Source: Prorocentrum cordatum (taxonomy: Eukaryota > Sar > Dinophyceae > Prorocentrales > Prorocentraceae). Taken from it: a DNA stretch of 64,000 nucleotides. This document shows positions 51,323-61,587 of the stretch, one piece after another; position 1 is the stretch's first letter, and each line of letters begins with the position of its first letter. The stretch spans positions 411,896-475,895 of the forward strand of contig CAUYUJ010022437.1 in NCBI GenBank assembly GCA_963575745.1, read 5' to 3'. Below the pieces are notes generated by a model. It was given only the letters and a program-made list of their open reading frames with translations. It was not told where the DNA came from and ran no database searches. The position numbers and the translations under genes are program-made.

Positions 51323-51469
51323 GAGCGCCCCCCTCCGCCTCCTCGGGAAGTGGGCGCGCGCCTCCCGCGCTCAGGAGGGAAGCAGGGCAGGGAGGAGGAC
51401 GAAAGGGGTAAAGGAGGACCTCTGCGACGCGCGAGGCAAGAGCTCCTGACCGTAGCCGGGTAAGGGGCA

Positions 51470-51612
51470 AGAGGAGGAGGAGGAGGAGGAGGAGGAGGAG
51501 GAGGAGGAGGAGGAGGAGGAGGAGGAGGAGGAGGAGCAGGAGGAGGAGGGAGGAGGAGGAGGAGGAGGAGGAGGGAGGAGGAGGAGGAGGAGGAGGAGGA
51601 GGAGGAAGAAAA
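51470..51612 (+). repeat. (GGA)n downstream of exon C
   Basis: About 140 bp of GGA, opposite in strand sense to the TCC tracts in the upstream introns. Confidence 0.88.
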
Positions 51613-51734
51613 AGAGGGTAGGCAGCAGTAGCAGCAGCAGCAGCTGCGCGGGCGCCCAGCCGCGCCCGTGGCGCATACACCGCATAGACCACCCTTCGGA
51701 TGATAAGGAAGCGAGGGGGGGGGGACCACCGTCG

Positions 51735-52345
51735 CACTCGATCGATCTCACTATCGATCTCGCTGTCGATCTCATTATCGATCTCATTCGATCAATCTCA
51801 CAATCGATCTGGCTATCGATCTCACACTCGATCTCACTAACGATCTCACTATCGATATCACAATCGATCTCACAATAGATCTCACAATCGATCTGGCTAT
51901 CGATCTCACATTCGGTCTCACGATCGATCTCACTACCGATATCACTATCGATCTCATTCGATCGATCTCACATTCGATCTCACAATCGATCTCACATTCG
52001 GTCTCACTATCGATCTCACGATCGATATCACAATCGATCTCATAATCGATCTCACAATCGATCTGACTATCGATCTCACTATCGAACTCACTATCGAAGT
52101 CATGATCGACCTCTCGTTCGATCTCATTATCGATCTCACTATCGATATCACAATCAACATCACAATCGATCTCACATTCGGTCTCACTATCGATCTCACT
52201 ATCGAACTCACTATCGATCTCACTATCGATCTCGCATTGGGTCTCACTATCGACCTCACTATCGATATCACAATCAATCTCACAATCGATCTCACATTCG
52301 GTCTCACTATCGATCTCACTACCGAACTCACCATCATCATCACCA
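51735..52345. repeat. 12-bp tandem array ATCGATCTCACA/T
   Basis: About 50 imperfect 12-bp units (ATCGATCTCACTATCGATCTCACA and variants) forming a dense field of ATCGAT palindromes. In the shorter 38.8-39.2 kb copy the same unit appears as GAGATCGATTGT. The long R-S-I-V-x translations are artefacts. Confidence 0.8.
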
Positions 52346-52407
52346 TCTTCATCATCGTTGTCAACATCATCATCATCATCAGCATCGTCATCATCATCAT
52401 CATCATT

Positions 52408-52483
<76 letters not shown>

Positions 52484-52485
52484 CC
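52345..52485 (+). repeat. (ATC)n in the inverted composite repeat
   Basis: About 140 bp of ATC, the counterpart of (GAT)n at 38643-38837. Confidence 0.9.
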
Positions 52486-52924
52486 GACGGGACACCGACG
52501 GGACACCGGCGGGACACCGCGGGGGCCGCCGGAAGGGAATCATTTGGTCCCCGGAAGGGACACCACATTTTTGGTCCGGCCGCGCCTCAGCCACACGGGA
52601 CACCAGCGGGACACCGGCGGGACACCGCGGGGCCCCGGCCGCCCGGAAGGGAATCATTTGGTCCGGCCGCGCCTCAGCCACAGGAGACTTTCTCTCGCCC
52701 GCCCACGCAGCTTCGCCTCGCACGCACGGCACGCACGAACACGAAACCGAAATCGATTTCCCGGTAGGGGGGCTCTCCGTTCCACTTCGATCTCACCCCC
52801 TCACCTCCGATCTATATGTATACATAATAACCCCGGCTCCCGTCCGGCGCCCCCCCCCCCCCCCCAGATGGGATGGGTCCCAGGACTCGGCGGGCCCCCC
52901 CCCCCAGTGGGATGGGGTGGGGAT

Positions 52925-53040
52925 GTCGCCGCCGTCGTCGTCGTCGCCGTCGTCGTCGTCGCCGCCGTCGTCGTCGTCGTCGCCACCGTCGTCGTCGCCG
53001 TCGTCGTCGTCGCCGTCGTCGTCGTCGCCGTCGTCGTCCC
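52925..53040 (+). repeat. (GTC)n with GCC variants
   Basis: About 115 bp of GTCGTCGTCGCC. The next 800 bp (to about 53840) are GC-rich with no recognised gene. Confidence 0.88.
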
Positions 53041-53844
53041 TTGCTCTCCCCCCTCCCTTCTCTCCCCTCGCCCCCACATGTCTCCCTTGCTCCCCCCCCC
53101 TCTCTCACGCCCTCTCTGGAACGAAGAGGCGGAAAGGAAGGCAGAGGCAGACGACGACGGCGGCGAAAAAGCCGACGGCGACGATGAAGATTTTTCTCAG
53201 ATCGCCGACGTAACCTCGGAACGCGCCCCCACCACCCCACACCCACACCACACCCAAAGGGGGGGAAGGGGCCCAGGCCCATCGGGAGGGACGGGGGGGC
53301 GGGGGGGGGGCCCAATACCATCAGCATGGTGGGGGAGTGGGGGGCCCAGGACCTGGATCGTATATCCTGCCCAGGCAGCTCGAGAAGTCCTCGCTTCCTT
53401 GCTCAAGGCGGTACTCCTCCTCGCCGCCGAAAGCCGCCGCCCCCACGAACCAGCGCTCCCGCCCGAGACTTCCTCCCGTTTGTACGCTGGGCTCGCGCCG
53501 TACCCTCTCTTGAATTAGCGCCGCTCCCAGCAAGAACAACGCTCCCGCTCGAGGCTGGTGGCGGGCGCGGAGTGGCGCCAACACCGCAGTTGGTCCGGAG
53601 GCCGCGCCAGGCCCTTCCCTTGCCTCCTCTCGGAGTTGTTGCTGTCTGTTTGGGGTGTTGTCGGGTACATTCGGGAAGGGGTCCCACAGGCTTCCCTCCC
53701 CTCCTCTGCTCCAGATCTCGCAATGAAGCCATACGACTGCTACTCTCGCTCCTCCCCTGCTGATGTCCAGGAGATCTCCCGCCCCCTCCGCGTGCTGCTT
53801 TTCAGACAGGGTTTCGAACATTGATTTGTCCTGTGGCTATAAAA

Positions 53845-54240
53845 TGCTGTTGGTGGTTCAAAGCGGTGCTCCCGCTGCAGCGTGGGCCTCATTTTCGGAT
53901 CGGCGCGTTGCTCCGGTCGTTCAGAATGACGCTCTCGCCCCAGCGCGGGCCACTTTTTTTGGATCCGAGTCTTGCTTCATTGTGGGCTCCCCATCATTTC
54001 CTCTCCTCCGCCTTCCCCTGGTCCTACTGTTCCTCCCGCTCATTCCACTCCAGTCCCTGTTGCTGTTCGTCACGCTCCGTTGCGGACCATTTTTCTGAAT
54101 CCGAGTCTTCATTCATCGTTGTCGCCCGTCTCATTTCTCCTCCTCCGCCTTCCCCTGGTCCTCCTTTCCCTCCCGATCCTTCCGCTTTAGTTCCTGCTGC
54201 TATTGTGCACCCTCACCCTTTTCTTCCCGCTCATCCTCCT
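53845..54240 (+). repeat. Dispersed repeat L, copy 2 (one and a half tandem units)
   Basis: Contains GCGGTGCTCCCGCTGCAGCG, GGCCACTTTTTTTGGATCCG and CCTCCGCCTTCCCCTGGTCC, then repeats the last part from about 54075 (GGACCATTTTTCTGAATCCG and CCTCCGCCTTCCCCTGGTCC). It is in opposite orientation to 3633-3965. Confidence 0.6.
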
Positions 54241-54504
54241 GCGAGACATATAATGTCAGATGAGTCGCGAGCGCACCTAGCGTATCCCCCCCTCTCTCCC
54301 TCTCCCACGCTCCCTTCATCCTTTCCTCCCTCCTCCCTTCCCTTCCCACTCCGCGAGAACCGAACGAGCAAATTGGCGGATTGTGAGTCCTCCGCAGAGC
54401 ATGGGCGTCGCGGCTCCGCGAGGAGGACATCCTGAAGATCAAGATCTCGCGGAGTTGATGCGCGTCTGCGCTGCCTGTTAGCATCCTCTTGGGCGGACGA
54501 AGAG

Positions 54505-54685
54505 GGGTCGGCGGGAAAGCGGGGGTTGACGAACACAGCTGCGTGCAGCTGGCTTCGCCTCCGCTGCACCGCCGAGCGCTCTTCTCGGTACCTGGTCGCC
54601 TCCAGGCGCCTGGGAAGCCAGCTGCATGCAGCCGAGTCGCTAATCCACGTTTGCCAGACCCCCCTTTTGCCCACCCCGAGTCCTC
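54505..54685. mobile_element. MITE, CGGGTCGGGCGAAAGGGGGG family, diverged copy
   Basis: Begins GGGGTCGGCGGGAAAGCGGG, contains GCTGCGTGCAGCTGGCTTCG and GCCAGCTGCATGCAGC, and ends CCCCTTTTGCCCACCCC. This is the same plan as the 21.6-kb copy. Boundaries are approximate and no target duplication was found. Confidence 0.55.
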
Positions 54686-54884
54686 CCTTACTCGGCTGCG
54701 TCAGAGCTGCCTTGAGGCCGAGCGCCAGTGCCCGCATCCCCTTGATCTCGTTCTTTGCACCTCGGCGATCTCCTCTCCCTGGCGGGGTGACTGGCACTGC
54801 TCTTCGCCTTTCGCCCTGGCATCCAAGAAGAACGATTGCCCGCGTGGACCCCTGGCAGTGAGTTTATGCTTCGTATCATACGAT

Positions 54885-55072
54885 GGAAGCGCTGTGGTGC
54901 AAGCTGGGTGAGGGAATAACTGTAGTGTAAGCTGTGTGGTGAAGCCAAGGGGCGCAGTCTATGGGGTGGAATATGTGTGGCGCAACGTGAATTGCGCAAG
55001 CAATGAGGCGGAAGCATGTTGGTGCAAAATCAAACTGCGCAAGCAAACGCATGCAAGTAGTAGTAGCAGTAG

Positions 55073-55108
<36 letters not shown>

Positions 55109-55112
55109 GTTC
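54885..55112 (-). repeat. Short-motif tandem array (about 15 bp) with (AT)n tail
   Basis: GCGCTGTGGTGCAAGCTG, TGTAGTGTAAGCTGTGTGG and TGGCGCAACGTGAATTGCGC are variants of one short unit whose inverse forms the array at 58.31-58.48 kb. An (AT)n run follows at about 55075-55106. Confidence 0.5.
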
Positions 55113-55235
55113 CTTATCCGTAAGGGCTTCGCCCCATGCCGTCGGCTCCCTGTCTCGGATAATGGGAGATGCAAAAGCTAAATCATGAGGTCTGGGCGCC
55201 GCCGTGAAGCAGTGTCGGGACATGTTTGTTGTTCG

Positions 55236-55706
55236 ACCCTGACCCCGCCGATCTGCGTGAGGGGTGCCACTGAATTTCAGGAATGTGGCAAATCTCATGT
55301 GTTTTTGGACCCTGACCCCGCCGATCTGCGTGAGGGGTGATACCGAATTTCAAAATTTGTAGCTAATCCTATGTGTTTTTGCACCCTGACCCCGCCGATC
55401 TGCGTGAGGGGTGCCACCGAATTTCAGAAATGTTGCAAATCCCTTGCCCTTTTGCACCCTGACCCCGCCGATTTGCGTGAGGGGTGTAGCCGAATTTTAC
55501 AAATGTGGCACCTCCCATGTGTTTTTGGAATCTGACCCCGCCGATCTGCGTGAGGGGTGCTACCGAATTTCAAACATGTAGCAAATTCATATGTTTTGTT
55601 GACCCTGACCCCGCCGATCTGAGTGAGGGGTGCCTCTGAAGTTCAAACATGTGGCAAATCCCCTGTGTTTTTTGGACCCTGACCCTGCGGATCTGCGTGA
55701 GGGGTG
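55236..55706 (+). repeat. 73-bp satellite, seven units
   Basis: Each unit has ACCCTGACCCCGCCGATCTG then CGTGAGGGGTG, a CCGAATTTCA segment and (T)GTGGCAAATCCCATGTGTTT. Starts are about 55236, 55309, 55382, 55456, 55530, 55604 and 55677. The CCCTGACCCCGCC half is strongly conserved and the rest drifts. Confidence 0.88.
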
Positions 55707-55829
55707 TAAATTTGTACCCCCCCTCAGAAATTGTTGACGCTTCGCGAATCCCTACCAGCCCATCCAGAAACGATGCCCAGAGGAATTGCCTCGATCAGGG
55801 AAGTGGGCAGCACACAGAGGAAGCCAGTA

Positions 55830-56155
55830 TGAGACATCTTGGGATATCTTGAGCCATCTTGGAGGTCATTTTGGGCTCTCCCAGGCGCGCCTGGAGTCAT
55901 CTTAATCAGTGTCCCCTCAAGAGGCCAACATGTGGCTAAAACCTTCGTGAAATCAATGATTTGGCATTCTCGCCGAGGCCTCTTGGAGCATCTTGGGTGC
56001 CTCTGGGGGGTCTCTTGGGGCCTCTTGGGGGTCTCTTTGGGGCCTCCTGGGGGCCTTGGGGCCATCTTGGGGCCATCTGAGGACCTGTTGGGGACTCCTG
56101 GGCGCTTCTTGGGGCCATCTTGGAGGAAATCGATCAAACAAGAGGGGAGCTTCAA
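55830..56155 (+). repeat. Imperfect short tandem field, CTTGGGGCCATCTTGG
   Basis: CATCTTGGAG, GCCTCTTGGGGGTCTC and GGGGCCATCTTGGGG repeated at short intervals, like 20.4-21.3 kb. It is followed by CAAAGCCAAAATGGGGCC, and AAACCAAAGTAAAACCAATGATTT resembles AAACCTTCGTGAAATCAATGATTT about 250 bp earlier. Confidence 0.55.
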
Positions 56156-56284
56156 TTAGGGCCTCCCCCCCCCAAAGCCAAAATGGGGCCAAAACCAAAG
56201 TAAAACCAATGATTTTGGCATCCTCGCCGAGGCCGTTTTGGACGGTCCGACGACTCGTGGAACCCCCTGTCCAGGTCCATGGGG

Positions 56285-56552
56285 AGGGGGTAGGGGGAGG
56301 GGTCAAGACACCACCCCCGCCCGCAAGCCGTCTCGCTCACTCCCACCCGCCCTCCCAACACATACGTAGCACCCGAGTCTGGCCCGAGCCTCAGCATATT
56401 CAGCAGTCGTCTTTGGATGGGCAGCTACTGGGGGCCAATCCGCCGCCGCCGCCGCCGCCGCCTCCGCCGCCGCCGCCGCCGCCGCCGCCGCTGCCCGCCG
56501 CCGCCGCCGCCGCCGCGCCGACCGCCGCCGCCGCCGCCGCCTGCCGCCGGCG

Positions 56553-56583
<31 letters not shown>

Positions 56584-56717
56584 GCCGCCGCCGGCACCAG
56601 CCGCCGCCGCCGCTTGCCAACCGCCGCCGCCGCGGCAGCCGCTGCCGCCACCGCCACTGCCGCCGCCGCCGCCCCGCCGCAGCCGCTGCGCCGCCGCGCC
56701 GCCGCCGCCCCCGCCGC

Positions 56718-56755
<38 letters not shown>

Positions 56756-56980
56756 CCCCGCTGCCAAACCGCCGCCGCCGCCGCGCCGCCGCCCCCGCCG
56801 CCGCCGCCGCCGCTGCCGCCGCCGGCGCAGCCGCCGCAGCCGCCAGCCCGCCGCCGCCGCCGCAGCCGCCCAGCCGCCGCCACACCGCTGCGCAGCCGCC
56901 GCCGCGCCGCGCCGCCGCTGCCCGCCGCCGCCGCCGCCGCCGGCCGCCGCCGCGCCCCGCCGCCGCCGCCGCCGCCGCCC

Positions 56981-57014
<34 letters not shown>

Positions 57015-57405
57015 AGCCGCCGCAGCCGCCGCCACCGCCGCCGCAGCCGCCGCCGCCGCCAAGTGTACTCTGTATTGTGTTTTTGACAGGGATGGTGGGG
57101 GGGGGGGGCGCATCGGGTTGGCTGCGCATGTTCCGAATTTGGAGGCAGAGTGTGTTTTGCATTGTTTTTTACAAGGGATGGTGGGGGGGTGTCGTCATGG
57201 ACCCTGGTTGGCCCCCAGTCGCCTGGGGGAAGGGGTGTTTATCAATAGGGAACAGTGGTAAACCCCTCCCCGGAGGGGAAGAAGGAGGGGTGGAAGAGGA
57301 AACGCTCTAAACCACCGACGCCCAAAGGGCTGGTGGGATTTTGAGAACGCTCCCAGGGCGTGGTAGTTCTTCTGGTTTGGGCTCCCCCCCGCGCGCGTTC
57401 ATCAA
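56285..57405 (+). repeat. Dispersed repeat shared with 1.5-2.3 kb, copy 2, with (CCG)n core
   Basis: CGCAAGCCGTCTCGCTCACT (56323) is followed by about 620 bp of (CCG)n (56440-57062), then GTATTGTGTTTTTGACAGGG, GCATTGTTTTTTACAAGGGA, AAACCCCTCCCCGGAGGGG and CTCTAAACCACCGACGCCC. The (CCG)n block gives poly-P, poly-A and poly-R frames only. Confidence 0.6.
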
Positions 57406-57904
57406 CAAGGAACAGTAAGCACCAAGAAGCAGAACTGTAACAGTGGAAACTGGAGGCTGCAACTGGTAAGGGGGCAGCACACTCCCGGCCTACAGCCTGG
57501 TGGCCCCGCAAGGGGGCATTTAGCTGATAGTTCTAAGAGGTTTCGCCGTGAACGTGCTAGTCGTCGTGGTGGTAGTGGCCAATTAGGGCCTTTTGGGGCC
57601 AATTGACAGCCGTCCTGTGGCCCGATTGTCCATCTCGGGAGTCGCTGCGAGGCTTCTGGGGCCGCCCGCGGCGTCTGGAGGAGTGCCTGCCGGCGGGTGG
57701 CCAGGGAGGGCCCGGGGCCGTCCGAAGGGTGCCGCAGGCGGGCCAGGGTGTCGAACGGCGCTCCCCCGGATTTTCTGCTGTGTGATTGCGTGATTGTGGG
57801 CCAACGGTGGGGTTCTCCATGCACGACGTTCCCCACAGTGTTTGCTCTGAGGGGCTCGCATCTTGCTTGCTTGAGTGATCGGCCTGGTGTTCCAGATATT
57901 TCCC

Positions 57905-58135
57905 CCACGTGGCCGCTCGTAACCGCCTCGTGGGTGCCTCGCGCCTGGGAGGTATGCCGAGGTCTCGCCACGTTCGCCTCGTGGGCGCCCCGTGCGCTTG
58001 GGGGGAGGGGGGGGAACACCGAGGCTTCGCCGCGCGGGCGCCCCCGTGCGGCCTCGTGGGCGCCCCCTGCGCTGGCTGGGCTTCCCGAGGTTGTGCCGCG
58101 TGGCCGCCTCGCGGGCGCCCCGTGCATCGAGCTTG
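57905..58135 (+). repeat. Tandem repeat of about 65-70 bp (CCTCGTGGGCGCCCCGTGCG)
   Basis: CGCCTCGTGGGTGCCTCGCG, CGCCTCGTGGGCGCCCCGTG, GGCCTCGTGGGCGCCCCCTG and CGCCTCGCGGGCGCCCCGTG recur, with GCCGAGG(T/C)(T/C)TCGCC between. Reverse frames read R-P-R-G repeats and are not genes. Confidence 0.65.
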
Positions 58136-58157
58136 CACGGCGCAGCGTCCATCGCCT

Positions 58158-58313
58158 ACATCTCCTCCTCCTCCTCCTCCTCCTCCTCCTCCTCCTCCTC
58201 CTCTTCCTCCTCCTCCTCCTCCTCCTCCTCCTCCTCCTCCTCCTCCCTCTCCCCTCCTCCTCCGCCTCCTCCTCCTCCTCTCCTCCTCCTCCTCCTCCTC
58301 CTCCTCCTCCAAC
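58158..58313 (+). repeat. (TCC)n
   Basis: About 155 bp of TCC. Confidence 0.88.
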
Positions 58314-58480
58314 TTACACCATATAGCTTCCACCGCACATCACATGGTCTGCATCCTGGCGGCTTTACTTCCACTCCCTATTGCCTGGCTTACACGACTC
58401 AGCTCGCACCACAGGGTATGCCGCATTGCCTTCATTTCCGTAGCTCGCACCACATAGCTCACACGGCATAGTTTTCACCA
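58310..58480 (+). repeat. Short-motif tandem array (about 15 bp)
   Basis: CTTACACCATATAGCTTCCA, CTCGCACCACATAGCTCACA and similar phrases (ACCACATAGCTCGC) repeat; it is the reverse complement of the motif at 54.9 kb. Confidence 0.5.
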
Positions 58481-58489
58481 CATGTGCTT

Positions 58490-59440
58490 AGACCGCACAG
58501 CCGTCACTTCCAGTGTGCCATAACTTTTTGTTTGGGGTCCACGCTGGCTAACATCTTACAATCGGATTACGTATGTAAGTTATCCCTCTCTCCTTCCAGT
58601 TTCCCTCCCCATCCATTCAACTCCATCTCTCTTTCTCGCTCTCTTGCTCTCTATCGCCCTTTCTCTCTCTCTCTCTCTCGCTCTCGATCCCTCCCTCTCG
58701 TTGTCATCTCCCTCGTCCATGCTCCTCCTCCCGCTGCCCCCCTGTTCATGTCTTCATCCTTCCATCGAGTGCGTCTTCGTTGCTTCGCCCTTAGAGATGG
58801 CTGTTGCTCCGTCTAGTGTCTGCGGGAATCGCAGCCCGACAGTGCGTTTGGCCAACGCGTCTTCCTGCACTAATATGCACTGTGGATCCTCTGAAGGCGT
58901 CGGCGAACCGCTGGAGACTCTCCTTGCATGTTCGGCAGTAGGTCAAAGAGACTCCGCGTTCGATATCAGGTGCTCGAGTTGGTCCGCAAGCCTCTGCCAC
59001 GACTTTCGTATGTCGCCCGATGATTGGCGCATGCCGGGAGTGAGGGACGGGACAAGACAACGAATTGGAGAGGGAGGAAAAGAACGAGGCAGCGTGAGGG
59101 TGCGAGAGGGAGGGGGGGGGTAGAAAGAGAGAGAGAGAGAGAGATCTAGTAGCCATATATCTACAGTGTATACTATACTGAGCGTACATGCGTACACATA
59201 CACACATATGCATACGTGTGTGTATGTGTACATGTATAACATGTATAAATAGGGTTGTACACATATGTATATGTATAGCTGTATTTCTGTATATCAAACC
59301 ACGCAAATATGTATGTATATATTGCAGTAGATCTACGTGTACGCATGGGTATACAGGCCTAGCGGGGGGGCGCGTGCGTGCCGCAAGAGCTCCGGACTGG
59401 ATGGGGGCTGGGATACGGGCAGGAGTTCTCGTTCGTAATT
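58490..59440. other. No gene recognised; CT and AT/GT simple sequence
   Basis: CTCTCTCT near 58655-58690, GAGAGAGA near 59126-59145, then AT-rich ACATATGTATATGTAT-type sequence at 59150-59330. Mixed sequence between them lacks recognisable domains. Confidence 0.45.
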
Positions 59441-60856
59441 ACTTATGTGGAGGATCTACCCGAATAGGCGGCGCAGGCAGCGGTTCCTGCGCAGGCGGCC
59501 GCACCTCCCCTCGGGGAGCAGAGATGTGGGGCTGGCGCCTTCTACGAAGCAGCCTCTTATGAGAAGCCCCCCCCCTCTTCCTGCCCTGACCAATGTGCGC
59601 GCTGTGCCAGCAGCACCAGATGAAACTTGTGCGGAGCTGCAGAAGCGTTGCTCCAGGAGTCGACGGCCCAGGTATACCCACCTCGATGCCGCGGCCGGCG
59701 CCAGAGCGGAACAGGCCATCAAAGCACGTCCGCGCATCGGGCGCCTGCGCGAAGGCACGAAAGTGAGAGCGGGGCCGGCCAGGTCCCTTGTGACCAGCAC
59801 GTGCATGCACCACAGGGACGGACATCCAACAACTCAGCGAAACGGTCAGGCACCTTTTCAACAAAACCGCGTTCGCCGCCATCAGGCTCAGAGGGCGATC
59901 CTGGATCCTTCAACGGGTGATCTACGCCCTCGCTGTCCCAGGACGCACTCTTGAATTTGGTGCTACCACGCAAAGAGAGGCACCCATGGGGCTCAGGAGG
60001 CAGGTGCGAAGAGGCACCAGACTTCACGCCGAAGCCTAAAGGTTACATGGCCACGCGCAAGCCCTCCAAGGAGGAGGACCGGCGGGCAGAGTTTGGCAAA
60101 CCATCGCCCAGCTCGACTGGACATGGCTCGAGTTTGGAACCATGTGCGATGCTTGGGGCACCCGACTCACGTGGATCCACGAGCCAGCTGGCCTTCTCAC
60201 GCACATGCCCGGTGCCGCGCAGTGGAGATCCATTTTGCGACGCATGCAAACTACAAGACACGGTCTGTGCCGGGTGCTCTTGGGCAGGCGCGACCTTGTC
60301 GAGGTCCCCAAGGTGGAAAGCATTCGGGGGAGCAGTGTATCAACAAAGGGCGCATCACTCCGATCGCTGACGCGTTCAACCAACTCTGTGGCAAATTCGC
60401 CACTGCGTCTCACAGGGTGTGGCGGTCGCCGCCAAGTGGCACCACAAGCTCGCCGCTGTTATACGCACCTCGGCAGTTGCCGTCTATGACCTGCGACACC
60501 AGACTTTGCCGCTCCCTCGCAGGAGAGCGGACTGCTCCAGGTCGGAGCTCTCTGAGATGGCACCACGCCCGCTTACCATTGGCCAGGAGGGGCACGCCGC
60601 AGGCGCACAAGGAGGACCACCTCCCATGGAGGAGCCACCAGGTTCTGGCCATTTGATCGAACTCGACGACTCTTGGTCAGCATTCACGGCCGACTTCGAA
60701 GATGAGGACCTCGACCCGTTGGGGCTCGGGGCTTCTCTCAACGGCGAGGAAGACAGCGACTTCCCCACGCACAGACCCCCCCCTGACCAAAACAACACCG
60801 CTGTGGAGAACCCTGCTGCACCGCTAGCGCCCAGCCCGCCAGCGACCGGCTGAGTC
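59440..60856 (+). pseudogene. Degenerate open-frame region, possibly retroelement-derived
   Basis: This 1.4-kb stretch is almost free of simple repeats. It carries successive open frames that shift register: about 59800-60040 reads TDIQQLSETVRHLFNKTAFA and RVIYALAVPGRTLEFG; about 60090-60350 reads RLTWIHEPAGLLTHMPG and RILRRMQTTRHGL-like text; 60371-60853 ends in acidic sequence (HLIELDDSWSAFTADFEDED) before TGA. A TGA at 60368 also breaks the last frame. The pattern suits a decayed coding element or a spliced gene with missed introns. No reverse-transcriptase YxDD or endonuclease motif was found, so the retroelement label is weak. Confidence 0.25.
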
Positions 60857-61077
60857 AGAACGCAGTTGCCACCTATCACGCCCAATGCAGTCAGCCCTCT
60901 CAGTCGGCCCACTGGGGTTCCGACAGGGGCGGCCGCCAGCCGCAGAGTGCCGGCCACCAGGCCAGCGGGGCCGCCCGGCGCACGCACCGCAGGCAAAAAC
61001 CCTCACGCCACACGCTCACGGACCGGCGAGCCGCCAGCAGCGCAGGCACCTCGAGAGCACCCACCGCCAGAGCGCAG

Positions 61078-61587
61078 GCGCTCCTCCTCCTCCTCCTCCT
61101 CCTCCTCCTCCCTTTCCTCCTCCTCCTCCCTTTCCTCCTCCGCCTCCTCCTCCTCCCTTTCCTCCTCCTCCTCCGAGCCATCAGCCCCGCCGATCGACAG
61201 ACTCCACCTGGCGCGCGAGAGGCCCGGGCCGGCCTGCGGCAGGCCTTCCGGCCCGCTGCCGCTGCGGGGGAAGAGGAGGAGGAGGAGGAGGAGGAGGAGG
61301 AGGAGGAGGAGGGGGAGGAGGGAGGAGGGAGGAGGAGGAGGAGGAGAGGAGGCGGGGGGGGAGGGGGAGGAGGGGGGGAGGAAGAGGAGAGGAGGAGGAG
61401 GAGGAGGAGGAGGAGGAGGAGGAGGAGGATGCGGAGGAGGAGGAGGAGGAGGAGGAGGAGGGAGGAGGAGGAGGAGGAGGAGGAGGAGAGGAGGAGGAGG
61501 AGGAGGAGGAGGAGGAGGAGGAGGAGGAGGGGGGGGGGGAGGGGAGGAGGGGGGAGGGGGAGGAGGAGGAGGAGGAGGAGGAGGCAA
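61078..61587 (+). repeat. (TCC)n followed by long (GGA)n
   Basis: TCC at 61080-61165, 100 bp of ordinary GC-rich sequence, then about 320 bp of GGA at 61268-61585. The opposing tracts could pair as a long imperfect hairpin. Confidence 0.88.

Larger units (their letters stand above)
51655..52812 (-). repeat. 1-kb composite repeat, inverted copy
   Basis: Reading the minus strand from 52812 gives the same order of landmarks as 38321-39310: GGAGGTGAGGGGGTGAGATC, GGGAAATCGATTTCGGTTTC, the GGACCAAATGATTCCC units, (GAT)n, the 12-bp ATCGAT array (here about 600 bp, much longer) and GGGTGGTC. The two copies flank all three exons of the PDZ-like gene. Confidence 0.75.

Noticed and set aside
55236-55706. 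CRISPR array (conserved about 30-bp repeat with about 43-bp spacers)
   Set aside because: The supposed spacers are homologous to one another, so this is an ordinary 73-bp satellite; the genome also appears eukaryotic.
56303-57310. Alanine-, proline- and arginine-rich proteins of 240-420 residues
   Set aside because: Translations of the (CCG)n block in all frames on both strands.
59445-59954. LINE-type reverse transcriptase gene
   Set aside because: No YxDD box, endonuclease motif or continuous frame was found; only a weak retroelement-like annotation was kept for 59.44-60.86 kb.
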